A stretch of DNA of 21,403 nucleotides. Source: Pigoraptor vietnamica (Eukaryota > Opisthokonta > Filasterea). A program made the position numbers and the translations under genes. The stretch lies in assembly GCA_943704525.1 (NCBI GenBank), contig CALSCQ010001822.1, forward strand, positions 1 to 21,403, written 5' to 3'. Numbering within the stretch: the stretch's first letter is position 1; each line of letters opens with the position of its first letter. The notes below the pieces were generated by a model. It searched no databases, was not told where the DNA came from, and worked only from the letters and a program-made list of their open reading frames with translations. This document shows, piece after piece, positions 17,043-21,403 of this stretch.

Positions 17043-18041
17043 TTAATCCCAGAACACTTGGCCGCGGTACTCGTCGAAGCTGCTCGTGATGGTTTCGTGC
17101 AGGAAGCGGCCGTACACGACGTTGCACTCGGGCAGGAGCGACCCGCCCGCGGGCTCGAAAAAGAACGGAATCGAAAAGCGCGCCGTGTCCGGCGGCAATG
17201 TGGATGGCCGTACAACGCGGTGGAGGGTGGCGCGAAACTCGTCTCGGGTTTCCCGCGCGAGCAGTTTGCCAATATTGACGACGAGGGCGTCGTCCGCAGC
17301 GTGGCTGCGCACGTCGTACCACTGGTCCATGTGCTGCAGTTGCAAGCCGCCCGTCTCGTCCTGGTAGAGGAGCGTGAGGAGGCCGCTGTCCACGTGTTGT
17401 GCGCAGATGAGCTCGTCCGTGTTCCCCGGGGGATAGTGGAGCAGGCGCAACGTGCTCACCGTGTCCTCCTCGGTGAACAGCGCGGACAGGCGCTCCAATC
17501 CGAGCAAGGGGAGCACGCGCCGCCCGACACCAAGCAGCCGGTAGTACGTCTCTTCCATCGCAGCGCGAAAGTGCGTGGCCGCAGCCTCATCGCCGCCAAG
17601 CGTGCGCGGCCACACGTTCACCTCATCGAGTGCACGCGGCCCGCCCCGATTGTTGCGTGGATTCCCGATTTCGAATCCCTCCTTCCACGAGTCCGAGTCG
17701 GGAATCACGGGGAAGAAGCCGCGATACAAAGGCGCACGCGCACGGTCGGGGTCGCCTGCGGAGACAAAGTGCTGCTTAAGCACCGTGCGACGCTCCGCGG
17801 GTGTGAGTGCGGCAAAGAAGCGCTTCGTCAGAGGAAGGAAGCTGTTCGAGTATTCGACGCCATGGCCCACGAGCTGGAAGAAACCGCTGCCGGCGAGAGC
17901 GCGCCGAAGTTCCCGCCCGACACTCGCGTCGTCTGCGCGCAGGTCGACCACGGGCACGAGCGACTGGTCTGCAACGCCGTGTGCGCGGTACGTGTTCGGG
18001 TCGCAATCCGCAGGCATGGTCCGCTTGCCAGCTGCCATCAT
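17043..18041 (-). CDS. 2-oxoglutarate/Fe(II) oxygenase, isopenicillin-N-synthase-like
   Basis: This intact, intronless gene of 332 residues from the ATG at 18041 has the usual family length. The N-terminal DIOX_N-type segment reads LVPVVDLRADDASVGRELRR and GSGFFQLVGHGV (residues 28-62). The double-stranded beta-helix core carries LRLLHYPPGNT, the iron ligands H216 and D218 (QHVDSGLLTLLYQD) and H274 (ATLHRVV), and the 2-oxoglutarate-binding R288/S290 (ARFSIPFFFEP). All catalytic residues are present. Family knowledge: these enzymes hydroxylate, desaturate or cyclise small molecules using O2 and 2-oxoglutarate, although IPNS itself uses no 2-oxoglutarate. The substrate cannot be read from sequence. 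The frame stays open upstream to 18170, but that part is not protein-like and the DIOX_N start fits 18041 (or 18038). It is divergent from the ATP-grasp gene, sharing 237 bp. Confidence 0.9.
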   Translation of the reverse strand: MMAAGKRTMPADCDPNTYRAHGVADQSLVPVVDLRADDASVGRELRRALAGSGFFQLVGHGVEYSNSFLPLTKRFFAALTPAERRTVLKQHFVSAGDPDRARAPLYRGFFPVIPDSDSWKEGFEIGNPRNNRGGPRALDEVNVWPRTLGGDEAAATHFRAAMEETYYRLLGVGRRVLPLLGLERLSALFTEEDTVSTLRLLHYPPGNTDELICAQHVDSGLLTLLYQDETGGLQLQHMDQWYDVRSHAADDALVVNIGKLLARETRDEFRATLHRVVRPSTLPPDTARFSIPFFFEPAGGSLLPECNVVYGRFLHETITSSFDEYRGQVFWD

Positions 18042-18278
18042 TCTCGCAACTGCACGATAGTCGGAACCTTTATGCAGACGTGCGTGTGAGGACGGTGCGC
18101 TAGAGTCGGTTCGTTTGTGACAGATGTACCGCGGCGTCCAAGTTGTGGTGAGCCACGTGATGGTGTCCACGTGCTAGCTACCAATATTAGCCGTGCCATG
18201 CCAAGCCGGCAGTCTCGGTTGGGATAAACGGGAACCAGATTGAACAGACCGATCCTGCATTTTTTCGAGCACGCGCAC
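18042..18278. promoter_or_regulatory. Bidirectional promoter region with two CACGTG E-boxes
   Basis: The 237 bp between the two divergent start codons contain CACGTG at 18154-18159 and 18168-18173, exactly 14 bp apart and on the same helical face within tolerance. Palindromic CACGTG is the classic bHLH/bZIP target. Shared control of both genes is inferred. An in-frame stop at 18225-18227 bounds the ATP-grasp frame on its left. Confidence 0.5.
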
Positions 18279-20507
18279 ATGGACGTCAACGTGGTGCGGT
18301 CTGTGGTCGCCGGCGGGGACGGCCTGCTGCGCGTGGCAGCGCTCCTTCCGTCCGCGAGTGACGTGGATGCGTTTTCCGGGTACGCCGACTGCGAGTTCCA
18401 CTGTCTCGCGTGCCCTGGGCTCCAGACGACCCCGCCGGCGCTCACGGGGCCGGTGGACCTCGTTGCCTTCACGGAGGCCGCTGCCGCATACCTCGTGCAG
18501 CACGGCATCACCACGCTCTACTACAGCTTTGACATGGCGAATCTGGTCGCCTCCGCCCTCGGTTCGAAGCTCGGCCTGACGACCGTCCCCCGCTTTGGGA
18601 GCATGGTGCGGTGCGTCCACAAGTACTTTACACGCGCAGCCGATCACATTGGGGTGGGATATCAGCTACTGTCCGTCGATGCGGTCGGCGTGGCGCGGCG
18701 GGCGGGCGACGAACGCCTGGAGTATCCCATTTTTGTGAAGCCGCCGTGCTCCAGCTACGGCCTGAACTCGGCGCGGGTGGAGCGCGCGGCCGACTTGCCC
18801 GCCGTGTGTGCGACGCTCGCCGCTTCGTATGCGCCATGGTGGCGCGTCTTTCGCGCGTTTTTCGAGGCGTACCTCACCGACCCCGCGGACGCAGACATCC
18901 GTGGGCACATACTGAGCGACGGTATCCCCCTGCTCGCAGAGGAGTTTGTGGTCGGGCGCGACTTTACGTTCGACGGCTTTCTGTTTGGCGGCAAGGCGTC
19001 GGTGCTTGGCTTTGTGGACACGGTCAACGCGCCCGACGGCACCCTCAACTGCTACACGTGCCCGTCGGCGGAGGCCGCGTCCCACCGCGACGAGCTGGTC
19101 GCGCGCGTCGAGGCGCTCGCCGCGGCCGTGGGCCTGGACAATACGAGCTTCAGCATTGAGTTTTGGCTGCGCGACAGCGGTTTACCGCCGGTGCTCATGG
19201 AAGTGAACGCGCGGATGAGCGCGACGTTTGGTTTCATCTATAGGGCCACGCGCAACCTCGACATTCGGCGGGTTGCGCTGTCCATCGCGTGCGGAAAGAG
19301 GCCCGAGGTCGCCGCGCAACCACCACACGGCCTGCCGTCGATCGCGTGCCGGTATTACCTGAGCACGAAGCGAGGGGGTCGTGCGGACACGCTGCTCGAC
19401 TACGAGCTGGCGCGGGCGACGCTGGGCGCGCGCGTGCAGTTCAGCCGGCCGCCGGACGCAACCGTCGCGCCCAGCATTCACCACCTCACGTCCATGGCCG
19501 AGCTCGATCTCTTTGGGGACGACCGGAATTCGCTGCACCACTACGGCCAGCACATGCGCAAGGCGCTTCTGTTTGAGCACCGGCGGCCCGCCTGCGCCGT
19601 CAGGCCGCTCGACGTCGCCCTGCAGGGGGGCGAGGGCCTCAAGTACGACGGCGCGACGAACACGTTGCACTTCCTCGATTACGGGAGCACGCCGCAGCTC
19701 TTTTCGCTCGCCCTTGGCACCAACACCCTACACAGCACGCCGCTTCCATTTCCCTGTTTTGGTGTCGCCGTCGTCCAAAAAGACGTGGCACCGTCGTCCA
19801 TTGTTCTGTCGGGGACTCGCGGGCTTCTTCTCGTGACGGATGGCCCCGATGGCCAGCGGCGCGTGACAGAGGCCCTCAGCCGCATCGGAGAGCGCGCGCT
19901 TTCGTGCAATGACGTTGTCGCGGGTCCCAATGGTCTCGTGTGGACCAACACAATCTGCGAGGACGAGCGCGGCATCCAGGGCAACGGCGTGCTGGTCGTG
20001 GCGGACCCGGCGACAGGCGCGGCCGCGGTGGTGCACGAGGGCCTGTCGTACGCGAATCAGATGGTGCTGGACGCCAGTGGACGGCGCCTCTACGTCACTG
20101 ACTCGCTCCGTCGTCAAGTGCTCGACTTTGACGTCGTGCCGCCGGCCGCCGGTCATTCCCTGCCCTCCGTGTCGCTGCGGCGGAGCATTTCTGTCTGCAC
20201 GCCAGAAGAGGGCGTTCCAGACGGCCTCACCATGGATGCGCGCGGGACGCTTTGGTTGTCGACGTGGTTTGGCGGTTGCATCTTTGGGATCGACCCGTCG
20301 AGTGGCGAGCGCACCGCAACAGTCCACTTGCCCGCGTGGGACATCGCGAGCGTGACTGCCGTCGGCGACAACAAGCTGTTTGCGTGCACGTCAACGGTAC
20401 ATTGGCCGGGTGGTTCGGCCATTGCGCCCTCGTGGTACGCCGGCGCGCCCAAGCCGTCGAAGGGGTTTCTGCTGGAGATTGATTTTGGTGCGCAAACAAA
20501 ACAGTAA
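18279..20507 (+). CDS. ATP-grasp ligase fused to SMP-30/gluconolactonase-like beta-propeller
   Basis: Intact, intronless, 742 residues from the ATG at 18279. The N-terminal half is an ATP-grasp enzyme: pre-ATP-grasp region (about 1-110), KYFTRAADHIGVGYQLL (115-131), the ATP-binding lysine in YPIFVKPPCSSYG (K154), the adenine-side PLLAEEFVVGRDFTFDG (217-233), and Mg-binding FSIEFWL (E294) and VLMEVNARMS (E308, N310). The C-terminal half, from about residue 446, has SMP-30/gluconolactonase/LRE-like blade motifs: GGEGLKYD (E452), SCNDVVAGPNGLVW (N544), YANQMVLDASGRRLYVTDS (N593) and VPDGLTMDARGTLWLSTWFG (D648). Those acidic and Asn residues match the metal site of that family. Known: ATP-grasp enzymes activate a carboxylate as acyl phosphate and join an amine or thiol; SMP-30 propellers are lactonases or related hydrolases. 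The fused product and substrate are unknown. The divergent oxygenase neighbour suggests one pathway. Confidence 0.85.
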   Translation: MDVNVVRSVVAGGDGLLRVAALLPSASDVDAFSGYADCEFHCLACPGLQTTPPALTGPVDLVAFTEAAAAYLVQHGITTLYYSFDMANLVASALGSKLGLTTVPRFGSMVRCVHKYFTRAADHIGVGYQLLSVDAVGVARRAGDERLEYPIFVKPPCSSYGLNSARVERAADLPAVCATLAASYAPWWRVFRAFFEAYLTDPADADIRGHILSDGIPLLAEEFVVGRDFTFDGFLFGGKASVLGFVDTVNAPDGTLNCYTCPSAEAASHRDELVARVEALAAAVGLDNTSFSIEFWLRDSGLPPVLMEVNARMSATFGFIYRATRNLDIRRVALSIACGKRPEVAAQPPHGLPSIACRYYLSTKRGGRADTLLDYELARATLGARVQFSRPPDATVAPSIHHLTSMAELDLFGDDRNSLHHYGQHMRKALLFEHRRPACAVRPLDVALQGGEGLKYDGATNTLHFLDYGSTPQLFSLALGTNTLHSTPLPFPCFGVAVVQKDVAPSSIVLSGTRGLLLVTDGPDGQRRVTEALSRIGERALSCNDVVAGPNGLVWTNTICEDERGIQGNGVLVVADPATGAAAVVHEGLSYANQMVLDASGRRLYVTDSLRRQVLDFDVVPPAAGHSLPSVSLRRSISVCTPEEGVPDGLTMDARGTLWLSTWFGGCIFGIDPSSGERTATVHLPAWDIASVTAVGDNKLFACTSTVHWPGGSAIAPSWYAGAPKPSKGFLLEIDFGAQTKQ

Positions 20508-20716
20508 ACAGTGTATCGACTGAGACTTCAAACTTAAATGATATGCATGTATGGTGGTTTTGGCGTTCGAAAAAACTGAAGCGGAGTTTTGAAACGGCGG
20601 AAGCGGTGTGTGTTGAAACGGCTGTCATGCATGTCAGGATTCGAATTGACAGCAGTCTAAACGAAAGCAGTGTAGCGCGTGTGCGTGGTGCCTCAGTTTG
20701 CATCGACGGGAGTGTA

Positions 20717-20931
20717 TTAGAAGTGAGCGTGGTGTGCGTGGAAGTGGAGATGGTCCGGGCTCGACTTGCCCGCGAAGAGCTCGCCGACAAAGACGAGCAG
20801 CGTCGCCATGATGAAGAGGATGTACGAGTAGCCCACGGTCGTGCCCTCGGGCAGCTTGAACGCCTTGCCGCCGACATAATCGGAGTCGAATCCGCCGGGG
20901 AAGATGAGTGTTGCGAGCGCAAAGAAAAAGG
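20717..20931 (-). CDS. Terminal exon of a multi-span membrane protein (upstream exons outside the window)
   Basis: On the minus strand a splice acceptor GCGTTGCAG ends at 20932. It is followed by an open exon FFFALATLIFPGGFDSDYVG, GKAFKLPEGTTVGYSYILF, IMATLLVFVGELFAGKSS, a His-rich tail and a TAA at 20717. It contains one complete and one partial transmembrane helix around a conserved-looking GGFDSDYVGG loop. The preceding intron would run through the CA-rich (minus-strand) microsatellite at the window's end. I do not recognise the family with certainty; a four-TM claudin/SUR7-like fold is possible. It is convergent with the ATP-grasp gene, whose stop is 209 bp away. Confidence 0.65.
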
Positions 20932-21070
20932 CTGCAACGCATGCATTGTGAATACGGTGGGGATGCACAACAAAGAAAGCAAATACAATAAATTACACAC
21001 AGATGGGGCTTAGTGTTATGTCGCGACGAGGATGCCAGATTGAGATACATTCAGCCCATACAGAGCAATC

Positions 21071-21403
<333 letters not shown>

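Noticed and set aside
18042-18170. N-terminal extension of the oxygenase from an ATG at 18170
   Set aside because: The added 43 residues are not protein-like and cover the E-box pair and promoter; the usual family length fits a start at 18041.
18666-19237. Antisense open frames within the ATP-grasp gene
   Set aside because: They are GC-rich shadow frames; the plus frame carries all catalytic motifs.

Overview
The window is nuclear DNA from a eukaryote, most likely a unicellular protist; I cannot name the species. The evidence is a gene with nine short GT-AG introns (109-301 bp), eukaryote-only families (an LMBRD2-type membrane protein, F-box/LRR proteins, a TSP1-like single-pass receptor), long GT/CA microsatellites, no operons and moderately high GC. 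No rRNA, tRNA, CRISPR array or prokaryotic signal was seen.

Layout. Positions 1-5362 are a minus-strand accessory block of broken, multi-copy-looking genes: a P-loop NTPase cut by the left edge, a degenerate leucine-rich-repeat (LRR) array, a shattered unknown gene, an AT-rich island with a hairpin and repeated TGTAAC motifs, a scrap of coiled-coil coding sequence, and a long F-box/LRR gene with several frame changes. A small unknown minus-strand gene follows (5508-5808), then a gene-poor stretch with two CArG-like boxes. Positions 6480-10869 hold the LMBRD2-like gene on the plus strand, whose N-terminal membrane exon(s) I could not find. A convergent TSP1-like membrane protein gene lies at 11153-12065. 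Positions 12284-14978 carry a minus-strand retroelement-derived gene: the end of an integrase-like domain interrupted by a spliceosomal intron, a 1.4-kb in-frame 15-bp minisatellite, a chromodomain-like segment and a CXC cysteine motif. Positions 15088-16359 are two decayed neighbours, a plus-strand F5/8-type-C-like gene and an antisense copy of the F-box N-terminus.

The most promising part is on the right (17043-20507). An intact isopenicillin-N-synthase-like 2-oxoglutarate/Fe(II) oxygenase is transcribed divergently from an intact intronless gene that fuses an ATP-grasp ligase to an SMP-30/gluconolactonase-like beta-propeller. They share a 237-bp intergenic region with two CACGTG boxes 14 bp apart. 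I infer a small, co-regulated specialised-metabolism or peptide-modification module. The last exon of a further multi-span membrane protein (20717-20931, minus) and a GT microsatellite of about 330 bp end the window.

Two other signals stand out. Two diverged F-box paralogues change reading frame at exactly the same aligned base, with protein-level conservation on both sides. GU-rich and CA-rich repeats in consecutive introns of the LMBRD2-like gene flank a 165-nt in-frame exon and could pair in the pre-mRNA.
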